A stretch of 16,512 nt of DNA from Gammaproteobacteria bacterium (GTDB lineage: Bacteria > Pseudomonadota > Gammaproteobacteria > SZUA-229), in NCBI GenBank assembly GCA_011051475.1, contig DRLE01000127.1:1-16512 (forward strand). The letters run 5' to 3'. Under the pieces are notes generated by a model that did no database searches, was not told the origin of the DNA, and saw only the letters and a program-made list of their open reading frames with translations. The position numbers and the translations under genes were made by a program. Each line of letters opens with the position of its first letter. Positions within the stretch are counted from its first letter, which is position 1. This document shows, one piece after another, positions 6,657-13,704 of the stretch.

Positions 6657-7520
6657 ATGATGAAAGTCTGTTCCGATGTTCCTTCGTTGCGTGAGCTTAC
6701 CGCCGGCTGGCGGCAGCAGAAGCAGCGTATTGCCTTCGTCCCCACCATGGGCAACCTGCATGATGGCCATCTTTCCCTGGTTGAGATAGCCGCGCGGCAT
6801 GCCGATCGCGTAGTCGTCAGCATCTACGTCAACCCGCTGCAGTTTGCCCCCGGCGAAGACTTCGACACCTACCCGCGCACCCTGCAGGATGATCTGGACA
6901 GGCTTCGCCCGCTCAAGGTAGATGCCGTGTTTACCCCGGACAACAGCATTATGTACCCGCAGGGTGAGCAGCAGTGTACGTATATTGAAGTGCCCGGCCT
7001 GTCCGATATCCTCGAAGGCGAATGTCGTCCCGGTTTTTTTCGCGGCGTGGCCACCGTGGTGCTGAAACTGTTCAATATGGTACAGCCGGATGTGGCCGTA
7101 TTCGGAGAAAAGGACTTTCAGCAGTTGCTGGTGATACGCAAAATGGTCAGGGATCTTGATCTGCCGATCGAGATAATCGGCGGGCCGATCAGGCGGGAAG
7201 CCGATGGTCTGGCCATGAGCTCACGCAATCAGTACCTGGGTAAAACCGATCGGCAAAAAAGCCCTGTTTTATCGGAAACTCTTGCCCGCATGCGTGACCT
7301 AATTATTAACGGAGCTGATATTGAGCAGACACGGGCAGAGGCCTGTAAGCAGCTGGAAGATAACGGCTTTACGGTGGATTACCTGACCCTCAGAGAAGCA
7401 GAAACACTGCGTGAAGTGAAGACGGCTTCTGACTGTACGGGATGCGAAGTTGTGATTCTTGCTGTTGCCCGCCTGAGCGGAACACGCCTGCTGGATAATC
7501 TGAAATTCAGACTGTCATAG
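6657..7520 (+). CDS. panC: Pantothenate synthetase
   Basis: The protein has 287 residues. It is the ATP-dependent ligase that condenses pantoate with beta-alanine through a pantoyl-adenylate. FVPTMGNLHDGHLSL (28-41) is the HIGH-like ATP site. SIYVNPLQFAPGEDFDTYPR, GECRPGFFRGVATVV, FGEKDFQQL (149-157) and MSSRNQYL (187-194, the KMSKS-like loop) are all in order. Two ATGs lie in tandem at the start (Met1-Met2); either could be used, and no clear Shine-Dalgarno separates them. The gene is 33 bases after panB. A 186-base gap with a likely promoter separates it from panD. Confidence 0.95.
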   Translation: MMKVCSDVPSLRELTAGWRQQKQRIAFVPTMGNLHDGHLSLVEIAARHADRVVVSIYVNPLQFAPGEDFDTYPRTLQDDLDRLRPLKVDAVFTPDNSIMYPQGEQQCTYIEVPGLSDILEGECRPGFFRGVATVVLKLFNMVQPDVAVFGEKDFQQLLVIRKMVRDLDLPIEIIGGPIRREADGLAMSSRNQYLGKTDRQKSPVLSETLARMRDLIINGADIEQTRAEACKQLEDNGFTVDYLTLREAETLREVKTASDCTGCEVVILAVARLSGTRLLDNLKFRLS

Positions 7521-7561
7521 CAGCGCCCGTGCAGGCGGAAAGTTACTGAAAAATCATTAGC

Positions 7562-7589
7562 TTGAGTAGGGTATTGTCGGTTTGATAAT
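7562..7589 (+). promoter_or_regulatory. Candidate promoter for panD
   Basis: TTGAGT (7562-7567) and GATAAT (7584-7589) are separated by 16 bases, a fair sigma-70 match. It lies in the 186-base gap between panC and panD, about 118 bases before the panD ATG. It would allow panD expression independent of panBC. Its -10 overlaps the ATG of the small ORF at 7588, so a transcript from this promoter could not include that start codon. Confidence 0.45.
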
Positions 7590-7725
7590 GAGCGAAAGTG
7601 GCGCTTTTTTGCTTGAAGCCATACCCCAGATAGCCGATAATACGCTTTGGCTGGCAGATCCTGCAGATTTCGGGTCCGCCATATTACAGATTCCGGTTGA
7701 GCAGCTATGGAAATTACACTTTTAA
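7588..7725 (+). CDS. Possible 45-residue small ORF overlapping the panD start
   Basis: ATG at 7588 opens a 45-codon frame reading MSESGAFLLEAIPQIADNTL and ending in PVEQLWKLHF. Its TAA (7723-7725) lies 19 bases inside panD in another frame. The composition looks like a protein rather than random, but I recognise no family. No Shine-Dalgarno is seen, and an in-frame stop at 7567 bounds it upstream. Translation could couple to panD if it were read from a panBC transcript. It could equally be chance. Low confidence. Confidence 0.25.
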   Translation: MSESGAFLLEAIPQIADNTLWLADPADFGSAILQIPVEQLWKLHF

Positions 7726-8087
7726 AAGCAAAACTTCACAAGGTGACGGTAACCCTTACCGAACTTGAGTATGAAGGTTCCTGCGCGATTGACGAAGCGC
7801 TGCTGTCTGCCGCCGGTATTCACGAGTACGAGCAGATTCAGATCTATAATGTGAATAACGGCGAGCGCTTTACCACCTATGCCATCAAGGCCGAGGCGGG
7901 CAGTGGTGTTATTTCCGTCAACGGCGCTGCTGCACACAAGGCCAATCCCGGTGATCGCGTCATTATCTGCAGCTATGCCCGGCTGCAGCAGTCTGAAGTG
8001 GCTGCATTCAAACCGACCCTGGTTTATGTAGATGCGGACAACCGGATTACCCGCACCTCCAACCAGATTCCCGTACAGGCTGCCTAG
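7707..8087 (+). CDS. panD: Aspartate 1-decarboxylase (pyruvoyl enzyme)
   Basis: The protein has 126 residues, the usual length. It makes beta-alanine for PanC from L-aspartate. The proenzyme cleaves itself between Gly24 and Ser25 (EYEGSCAID), and Ser25 becomes the pyruvoyl cofactor. MEITLLKAKLHKVTVT at the start, NVNNGERFTTYAI, NGAAAH and PGDRVIICSYA are all family hallmarks. Proteobacterial PanD of this type usually needs PanM/PanZ to mature, but no such gene is in the window. The Shine-Dalgarno is weak. Confidence 0.95.
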   Translation: MEITLLKAKLHKVTVTLTELEYEGSCAIDEALLSAAGIHEYEQIQIYNVNNGERFTTYAIKAEAGSGVISVNGAAAHKANPGDRVIICSYARLQQSEVAAFKPTLVYVDADNRITRTSNQIPVQAA

Positions 8088-8126
8088 GGCCTGTTAACAC
8101 GAAAGTCTGTAGCGGAAAAACATTTA

Positions 8127-8277
8127 GCCGCAAATTACGCAAAAAAGCGCAAAGTTTTTTTGTCATTGCGCTGAATATCATTGGTGTTTGTATCAGGCTG
8201 GATATATCACCGCTGGCCAGGATTACCCACAAAGAAAAGTATTGGCTTGTCTTTGCGCTTTTTGCGTATTTCGCGGC
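8127..8277. repeat. 151-base inverted-repeat element between panD and the DUF6455-like gene
   Basis: The left arm (8127-8154) and right arm (8251-8277) are near-perfect reverse complements made of GCCGC, ACGC, A-run, GCGCAAAG blocks, 27-28 bases each with a few mismatches. They enclose a 96-base unique centre. A weaker match extends the arms by about four bases on each side. It lies between convergent panD (+) and the minus-strand gene at 8288. It holds no ORF of its own. It could be a MITE-like or palindromic repeat, or a bidirectional terminator; no clear target-site duplication is visible. Confidence 0.85.
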
Positions 8278-8287
8278 AAAAGTGGTG

Positions 8288-8671
8288 TCAGGCTTTTTTC
8301 TCGGGCACGTCCATCTGATGCTGCTTGATGGCCTGCAGACTGGCCTCATTATTGCAGAAGTCGATTTCATCCACGTCCAGTTCCCCTTCTGCCAGTTTTT
8401 CATCACACTCCTGTGTATGCTCGCAACGCGCGCAGCTTTCCATTTGCCTTTCAATGTCACTGACCGGGTTCTGGTGGATATATACCGAGCGGTTGATACC
8501 AAGCGCTTCGAGCATACGGCTCAGGCGTAATTTGCCCAGCTCGCTTTCCAGGGCGCGGTAAAAACCAAGGCCGTTGATGACATTGACGCCGATGCTCCAG
8601 GAGAGGCGGGCAAGAAAATAGAGCAGGAAAAGCCCGAGTACCGATGCGACAATCAGCGTTATCGTATTCAT
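8288..8671 (-). CDS. Membrane-anchored DUF6455-like cysteine-cluster protein
   Basis: The protein has 127 residues. A single hydrophobic segment (about residues 4-22, TLIVASVLGLFLLYFLARL) anchors the N-terminus. The soluble part has LRLSRMLEALGINRSVYI, then SCARCEHTQECDEKL (Cys80, 83, 89) and DFCNNEASL (Cys106). The spacing CxxC-x5-C-x16-C with a final FC.N matches what I recall of DUF6455 proteins. The four cysteines could bind a metal, but no cofactor or activity can be read. No Shine-Dalgarno is evident before the ATG. It lies downstream of ppc on the same strand, with R3 between them, and may share its transcript. Confidence 0.7.
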   Translation of the reverse strand: MNTITLIVASVLGLFLLYFLARLSWSIGVNVINGLGFYRALESELGKLRLSRMLEALGINRSVYIHQNPVSDIERQMESCARCEHTQECDEKLAEGELDVDEIDFCNNEASLQAIKQHQMDVPEKKA

Positions 8672-8727
8672 TCAAAAAATAATAGCAATGAATGATGAAA
8701 AATATTTGATATGGATCAATAAAAGTG

Positions 8728-8797
8728 AAGTTGGCAGTCGTCAGTAGAAGCCTGACAGCTTCGCTGTCGGTTTTACAATTTTGCCAACTGCCAACTT
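8728..8797. repeat. Heptamer inverted-repeat element R3 (after ppc)
   Basis: AAGTTGGCAGT (8728-8738) is repeated exactly inverted at 8787-8797, with a second TTGGCAG unit next to the right arm. Between them lies a hairpin with a 6-bp stem and TTC loop (8754-8759 with 8763-8768) followed by GGTTTTA. The 23 bases at 8753-8775 are identical to 1696-1718 in R1 and in the same orientation. The right arm starts in the ppc TAA codon. Confidence 0.9.
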
Positions 8798-11655
8798 TAC
8801 CCCGTATTACGCATACCCGCGGCAATGGCATTAATACTGCGCAGCAGCGGGTTCAGCCATTTTTCGCGTTCTTCTTCCGGCAGTGATTCGTCACGGTAGC
8901 GTTTGAGCAGCATAATCTGGATATGGTTAAGCGGGTCCAGATAGGGGTCGCGGCGCATCAGTGACAGCGCCAGCGGCGGTATGTCATCAAGCAGATGATC
9001 CATATTGGAGACTTTCAGGGTCAGGTCCAGGGTGCGGTCATATTCATCGCGCACCATTTCAAAGATTCGCTGCCCGGTTTCCTGCGAGAGGCAGAGCTCG
9101 GCATATTCTTTTGCCGTGCGCATATCGGCCTTGTACAGGGCCATTTCGGTATTACTGAGCAGGGCCTTGAAGTAGGGCCAGTTCTGGTACATATCCTGCA
9201 GCTTTTTCAGGCGCTCGGGATCATCGCCTATCCAGCGGCTCAGCGCGGTGCCGATACCGTACCAGGCGGGCAGGGTGTGTCTGGCCTGCGCCCAGCCGAA
9301 CACCCAGCCGATGGCGCGAACCGAGGACTTGGAGCGGTCGCCTTTCTTGCGGTGCGAGGGGCGCGAGCCGATATTCATCAGCGCGATTTCGCTGACCGGG
9401 GTGGCTTCATAGAAATAATCGAGGAAGCCTTCGGTACGGTCGGTAAGCTGGCGGTAACTGTCCTCACCATAGGTCATGATCTCGCGCATGATCGCCATGT
9501 TCTCTTCGGTGGCGGTGGATTCGCCCGGCAGGATCTGGTAGCGACTGGCCAGCATCAGACCGGTAACGCCGAGGGTGAGTTCATAGACGGCAGTTTCCGG
9601 GTTACTGTACTTGTTGGACAGCACCTCGCCCTGCTCGGTGAACTTGATCTGGCCGTGTACCGTGCCCTCGGGTTGCGACAGGATGGACTCGTGGGTGGGG
9701 CCGCCGCCGCGACCAATGGTGCCGCCGCGGCCGTGGAACAGGCGGCAGTTGATCTGGTGGGCGTCGGCCAGGCGCATGACTTTCTGTTGCGCCTCGAACA
9801 GCTGCCAGGAGGAGGCCAGGATACCACCGTCCTTGCAGGAATCGGAATAACCCAGCATGACTTCCTGCAGGTTGCCGGAAGCCTGCAGCAGGGTCTTGTA
9901 GGTGCTGTTTTCAAACAGTCGGGCCAGTACGGACTCGATATGGCTCAGGTCTTCTATGGTTTCAAACAGCGGTGAGATACGGATCTTGCAGAACCAGTCT
10001 TCGCCGTTCCTGCCGGTCAGGCCGACCAGGCTGGCAAGCATCATTACTTCCATGACGTGGCTGGCCTGGTGGGTCATGGATATGACGTATTCACCCAGTG
10101 CTTTCTCGCTGATCTCGCCGTGCATTTTCTCGATCACCTTGAACACTTCCAGGGTTTCGCGGTTGGCGTCATCCAGCTCGGCAGGGTCGAATTCCATGCC
10201 TTCGCACTGTTTTTCGATAAGCTCGGACAGCAGGGCGATGCGTTCATCCTCGTCCAGGGAATCGTAGTCGTCGTGTGCGCCACACAGTTTCAGTATCTGT
10301 GATACGGCCTGGCTGTGGCGGGTGGACTCCTGGCGCACATCGAGATGCATCAGGTAAAAGCCGAAGGATTCAACCAGGCGGATCAGGTCCTTCAGAGCCA
10401 GGTCGGCGATTTTCTCGTCGCCGTGACTGCACAGCGAGTCGTAGATCAGCCGCAGATCGTCGAGGAAGTCTTCTTCACTGGCATAGGCGTGTACGTACTG
10501 GCTGACATCGGCCGTATTGTCGGCAATCAGGGCGCGGGTGCGGTCCAGATTCTGCTGGATACGGTAGCGCATAAAGGCGATCTTGCGCTGATAGGGCGAG
10601 TGCGTATAGGCCAGCGGATTATTGCTGAAAACCTCGAAGCGCAGGTTCTCATCCTGGTGCAGGCTGTCGCTGAACTCGCGGCTGGGGGTGGCAAACTGGT
10701 CTGAATGCGTCAGATACTTGAAGACGATATTCAGCCGGCGCACGTATTCCTGCAGGGTGGTACGTGATTGCAGGCGCAGGGCCAGCTCGGTGGTTTCCGG
10801 TGTGACATTCGGGTTGCCGTCACGATCGCCGCCTATCCAGGAACCAAACCTGAGAAAGCTGGGCACCCGGATTTTGGCATCCGGATAGTGGTTGCGGATG
10901 CGCTCCTCAAGGTTGCGGTAAACCACGGGTACGGCATCGAACAGACTTTCCTTGAAATAATAGATGCCGTTCTTGATCTCGTCACGTACCTGCGGGCGGT
11001 TCTCGCGTACTTCATTGGTGTGCCAGAGAATATGAATCTGGGTTTCCAGTTCGTCAACCACGCCCTGACGTTGCAACTTGCCCAGACGGGTGTCGCTGAG
11101 TTTTTCATTGGTCAGGAAAATACGGCGCAGACCGTAGAGTATGCTGCGGCGTTTGGCCTCGGTGGGGTGGGCGGTAATCACCGGGATATAGGCCAGGCGG
11201 TCGAGCAGGGTCTGCAGGCGCTCGGCGGACATGCCCATTTTGACAAAATCGCGCAGCGCGGCATCGAAGGAACCTATCCATAGCTCGTTGCCCTGACGCA
11301 GCTGACGCCGGCGAAGCTGCAGTTGCGAGGCTTCCTCGGCGACATTGACCAGGCTGAAATAGGTACTGAAGGCGCGTACCACCTGGGTCAGGGTTTTTTC
11401 GTCCAGTGATTCAATCAGTTTCATCAGCCCGGCGCGTTTGACCGGGTCGTCCTGCTTGTGCAGCTCGATAAAGCCCACGCGCAGTTTTTCAACCGCGTCA
11501 TAAACCTCGGCGCCGGCATTGGAGAGCAGGACATTGCCCAGCAGGTTACCGAACAGACGTACACGAGCACGCAGTTGCTGGTCGGTGCTGGCGGTATTGA
11601 GCAGTCCGGCCGGTTTCGGCATGGGGTGCTGCGATGTGTCGGATGATGTATTCAT
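8797..11655 (-). CDS. ppc: Phosphoenolpyruvate carboxylase
   Basis: The protein has 952 residues, somewhat longer than E. coli Ppc (883). It carboxylates PEP with bicarbonate to give oxaloacetate, an anaplerotic and CO2-fixing step. VITAHPTEAKRRS carries catalytic His163. FGSWIGGDRDGNPNVT (270-285) is the second signature. MLGYSDSCKDGG, FHGRGGTIGRGGGPTHES (640-657) and IGSRPSHRK follow in order. The C-terminus MRNTG is the canonical end. The likely promoter lies in the divergent region shared with pgi. The GGAGAAGG upstream is more than 14 bases away, so an alternative start at Met12 is possible. Repeat R3 begins in its stop codon. Confidence 0.97.
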   Translation of the reverse strand: MNTSSDTSQHPMPKPAGLLNTASTDQQLRARVRLFGNLLGNVLLSNAGAEVYDAVEKLRVGFIELHKQDDPVKRAGLMKLIESLDEKTLTQVVRAFSTYFSLVNVAEEASQLQLRRRQLRQGNELWIGSFDAALRDFVKMGMSAERLQTLLDRLAYIPVITAHPTEAKRRSILYGLRRIFLTNEKLSDTRLGKLQRQGVVDELETQIHILWHTNEVRENRPQVRDEIKNGIYYFKESLFDAVPVVYRNLEERIRNHYPDAKIRVPSFLRFGSWIGGDRDGNPNVTPETTELALRLQSRTTLQEYVRRLNIVFKYLTHSDQFATPSREFSDSLHQDENLRFEVFSNNPLAYTHSPYQRKIAFMRYRIQQNLDRTRALIADNTADVSQYVHAYASEEDFLDDLRLIYDSLCSHGDEKIADLALKDLIRLVESFGFYLMHLDVRQESTRHSQAVSQILKLCGAHDDYDSLDEDERIALLSELIEKQCEGMEFDPAELDDANRETLEVFKVIEKMHGEISEKALGEYVISMTHQASHVMEVMMLASLVGLTGRNGEDWFCKIRISPLFETIEDLSHIESVLARLFENSTYKTLLQASGNLQEVMLGYSDSCKDGGILASSWQLFEAQQKVMRLADAHQINCRLFHGRGGTIGRGGGPTHESILSQPEGTVHGQIKFTEQGEVLSNKYSNPETAVYELTLGVTGLMLASRYQILPGESTATEENMAIMREIMTYGEDSYRQLTDRTEGFLDYFYEATPVSEIALMNIGSRPSHRKKGDRSKSSVRAIGWVFGWAQARHTLPAWYGIGTALSRWIGDDPERLKKLQDMYQNWPYFKALLSNTEMALYKADMRTAKEYAELCLSQETGQRIFEMVRDEYDRTLDLTLKVSNMDHLLDDIPPLALSLMRRDPYLDPLNHIQIMLLKRYRDESLPEEEREKWLNPLLRSINAIAAGMRNTG

Positions 11656-11718
11656 AAACTGACTTTAGCCCTTCTCCGGACTGGTTTTTCAGCCGAAGCG
11701 GTGTTCAAAAAGCGGATT

Positions 11719-11724
11719 ATTATA
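11719..11724 (-). promoter_or_regulatory. -10 hexamer for ppc
   Basis: Read on the minus strand this is a perfect TATAAT, 64-69 bases upstream of the ppc ATG. No good -35 is seen at the usual spacing. It is placed correctly for a promoter in the divergent ppc/pgi region. Confidence 0.45.
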
Positions 11725-11823
11725 ACGTATTTAAGGAGTTACTGATACAGCACAGCAATTGACCATGCTTGATGGTTTTCTGGGAATGTGACGCTAATCA
11801 AGAGGTATTGTTCCTGTTATCTG

Positions 11824-11829
11824 TATAAT
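11824..11829 (+). promoter_or_regulatory. -10 hexamer for pgi
   Basis: A perfect TATAAT lies 109 bases before the pgi start, with TG directly in front of it. A convincing -35 at 16-18 bases is not visible, so an activator may be needed if it is real. The palindrome at 11830-11854 begins at the next base. Confidence 0.45.
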
Positions 11830-11854
11830 GACTGTTTCAGGCGTCAAAACAGTC
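11830..11854. promoter_or_regulatory. Palindrome at the presumed pgi transcription start
   Basis: GACTGTTT (11830-11837) and AAACAGTC (11847-11854) are exact 8-bp inverted arms around a 9-base centre. They start directly after the candidate -10, so they would cover the transcription start. This could be an operator or a hairpin at the 5' end of the mRNA. No named regulator motif is recognised. Confidence 0.4.
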
Positions 11855-11937
11855 GAGGAAGCCGTGTTATGTGCTGGTGAAATCACGGTTTTGCGCTAAT
11901 CTTAGAGAACCATTTCCCGAAAACCAGAATAATAAAT

Positions 11938-13596
11938 GTGGGTAATATGCAGAAACTGACACAGCGCGCTTCATGGAAAGCGCTGCAGGCGCATTTTGAG
12001 CAGATGAAGAATGTTCATATGCGTGACATGTTTGCCGAGGACGAGGGGCGTTTCGCCAAATTCAGCACGCAGATGGATGATATTCTGCTGGATTTCTCCA
12101 AGAACCGCATCAATGATGAAACCTTTCGTCTGCTCTGTGACCTTGCCCGCGAATGTGACGTGGAAGGCTGGCGTGACCAGATGTTTGCCGGCGAACCGAT
12201 CAATATTTCCGAGTTTCGCCCGGTGCTGCACACCGCCTTGCGTAACCGCAGCAATACGCCGGTGTATGTCGATGGCGAGAATGTCATGCCGAAAATCAAC
12301 CGGGTGCTGGCGCAGATGCGCTATTTTACCGAGCGCGTGCGTGGCGGCCATTTGCGCGGCTATACCGGCCAGCTGATTACCGATGTGGTCAATATCGGCA
12401 TCGGCGGCTCCGACCTCGGACCGCACGTGGTCTGTGACTCGATGAAGCCGTTTGCCCAGCGCGGGCTGAATGTGCATTTTGTTTCCAATGTCGACCCCAC
12501 CCATCTGACCGAGATCCTCAAGTTCGTACAGCCTGAATCCACACTGTTTATTGTTTCATCCAAGACATTTACCACCCAGGAAACCCTGCTCAATGCGCAC
12601 AGCGCGCGACGCTGGTTTGTCGAGCTGACCTGTAATGAAAAGGCGGTGGCGCGGCATTTCGTGGCGGTAACCACCAACCGTCAGGCCGCGGCAAAATTCG
12701 GCATTCTTGATGAAAACATGTTCGAGTTCTGGGACTGGGTCGGCGGGCGCTATTCGCTGTGGTCAGCCATTGGCCTGCCCATTGCGCTGTACCTTGGCAT
12801 GGACCGTTTCGAGGAAATGCTGGAAGGCGCGCATGCCATGGACATGCATTTTTGCGCCGCCCCACTGGAAAAGAATATTCCCGTTATCCTGGCCCTGCTG
12901 GGCATCTGGTATAACAATTTCTTCGATGCGCAGAGCTATGGCATTATGGCCTATAACCAGTATCTGCGCCGCCTGCCGGCCTATTTGCAGCAGCTGGATA
13001 TGGAGAGCAACGGCAAGACCATCGACCGCCAGGGACAGCGCGTAGACTACCTGACAGGCCCGATTATCTGGGGCGAAACCGGCAGTAACTGCCAGCATGC
13101 TTTCTTTCAGCTGATGCATCAGGGCACCAAGCCGGTGCCCTCCGATTTCCTGATCCCGGCGAGAACCCGTAACCCGCTGGGTGAGCAGCATACCGTGCTG
13201 CTGGCGAATTACTTCGCCCAGACCCGCGCCCTGATGAAGGGCAAGACCCGTGAGGAAGCCCTGGAGGAACTGCAGGAAGCCGGTACCCCCCAGGATGTTA
13301 TCGACCAGGTTCTGCCGCACAGGATATTCGAAGGCAACAAACCGACCAATTCCATTATCTTCGAGAACCTCGACCCGCGAACCCTGGGCGCTTTGCTGGC
13401 CATGTACGAACACAAGGTTTTCGTGCAGGGCATTATCTGGAATATCAATTCATTCGACCAGTGGGGCGTGGAATACGGCAAGGAACTGGCCAGCGATATC
13501 CTGCAGGAACTGTCGCGTGATGAAGAAGTCTCGCAATACGATGACTCGACGAACAACCTGATTAACTATTACAGAATGATGAAATTTTCTGATTGA
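11938..13596 (+). CDS. pgi: Glucose-6-phosphate isomerase
   Basis: The protein has 552 residues and aligns without gaps to my recollection of E. coli Pgi over most of its length. It interconverts glucose-6-P and fructose-6-P. VVNIGIGGSDLGPH (150-163), VSSKTFTTQETL (207-218), DWVGGRYSLWSAIG (266-279), IIWGE (catalytic Glu380) and FDQWGVEYGKEL (the active-site lysine) are present. Changes at the active site are notable: GETGSNCQH replaces the usual GEPGTNGQH, and Arg411 stands where E. coli has catalytic His386. The GTG start gives the same N-terminal length as E. coli (MGNMQKLTQRASWKAL); ATG 11947 is an alternative. No Shine-Dalgarno is evident. Its stop lies inside a 29-base AT-rich palindrome. 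Confidence 0.94.
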   Translation: MGNMQKLTQRASWKALQAHFEQMKNVHMRDMFAEDEGRFAKFSTQMDDILLDFSKNRINDETFRLLCDLARECDVEGWRDQMFAGEPINISEFRPVLHTALRNRSNTPVYVDGENVMPKINRVLAQMRYFTERVRGGHLRGYTGQLITDVVNIGIGGSDLGPHVVCDSMKPFAQRGLNVHFVSNVDPTHLTEILKFVQPESTLFIVSSKTFTTQETLLNAHSARRWFVELTCNEKAVARHFVAVTTNRQAAAKFGILDENMFEFWDWVGGRYSLWSAIGLPIALYLGMDRFEEMLEGAHAMDMHFCAAPLEKNIPVILALLGIWYNNFFDAQSYGIMAYNQYLRRLPAYLQQLDMESNGKTIDRQGQRVDYLTGPIIWGETGSNCQHAFFQLMHQGTKPVPSDFLIPARTRNPLGEQHTVLLANYFAQTRALMKGKTREEALEELQEAGTPQDVIDQVLPHRIFEGNKPTNSIIFENLDPRTLGALLAMYEHKVFVQGIIWNINSFDQWGVEYGKELASDILQELSRDEEVSQYDDSTNNLINYYRMMKFSD

Positions 13597-13610
13597 AAAT
13601 CAGAAAATTT
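13582..13610. repeat. AT-rich palindrome across the pgi stop codon
   Basis: AAATTTTCTGATT (13582-13594) is followed by GAA and its exact reverse complement (13598-13610). This is a perfect 13-bp stem with a 3-base loop. The pgi TGA is at 13594-13596, so the stem pairs the last codons of pgi with its 3' UTR. There is no T run after it. The heptamer element R4 begins at the next base. Confidence 0.9.
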
Positions 13611-13704
13611 AGTGAATAGTGAATAACGAATAGTGAACAGTGTTTAGTAAGGTTGTTGCTTCTGGCTTTTTTAACTATTCACTATTCGTTATTCACTATT
13701 CACT
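13611..13704. repeat. Heptamer inverted-repeat element R4 (pgi/queG)
   Basis: Two 31-base arms (13611-13641 and 13674-13704) are inverted copies with one mismatch. Each arm is built from GAATAGT, GAATAAC, GAATAGT and GAAYAGT heptamers. The 32-base loop contains TTTTTT. The element lies between convergent pgi and queG, and the queG stop codon (13696-13698) is inside the right arm. It probably ends transcription from both sides, but this is inference. Confidence 0.95.

Noticed and set aside
5721..6800. Long minus-strand 359-codon frame opposite panB
   Set aside because: It is antisense to panB with histidine- and glutamine-rich shadow composition and has no family motif.
7591..7606. Possible terminator AGCG...CGCT plus T run before panD
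   Set aside because: The stem is only four base pairs; too weak to call.
8047..8502. Minus-strand 151-residue frame near panD
   Set aside because: It overlaps the real minus-strand gene at 8288-8671 in another frame and is otherwise read from the 151-base inverted repeat.
8995..9975. Plus-strand 326-codon frame opposite ppc
   Set aside because: It is antisense to conserved ppc motifs; a GC-rich codon-position shadow with no recognisable domain.
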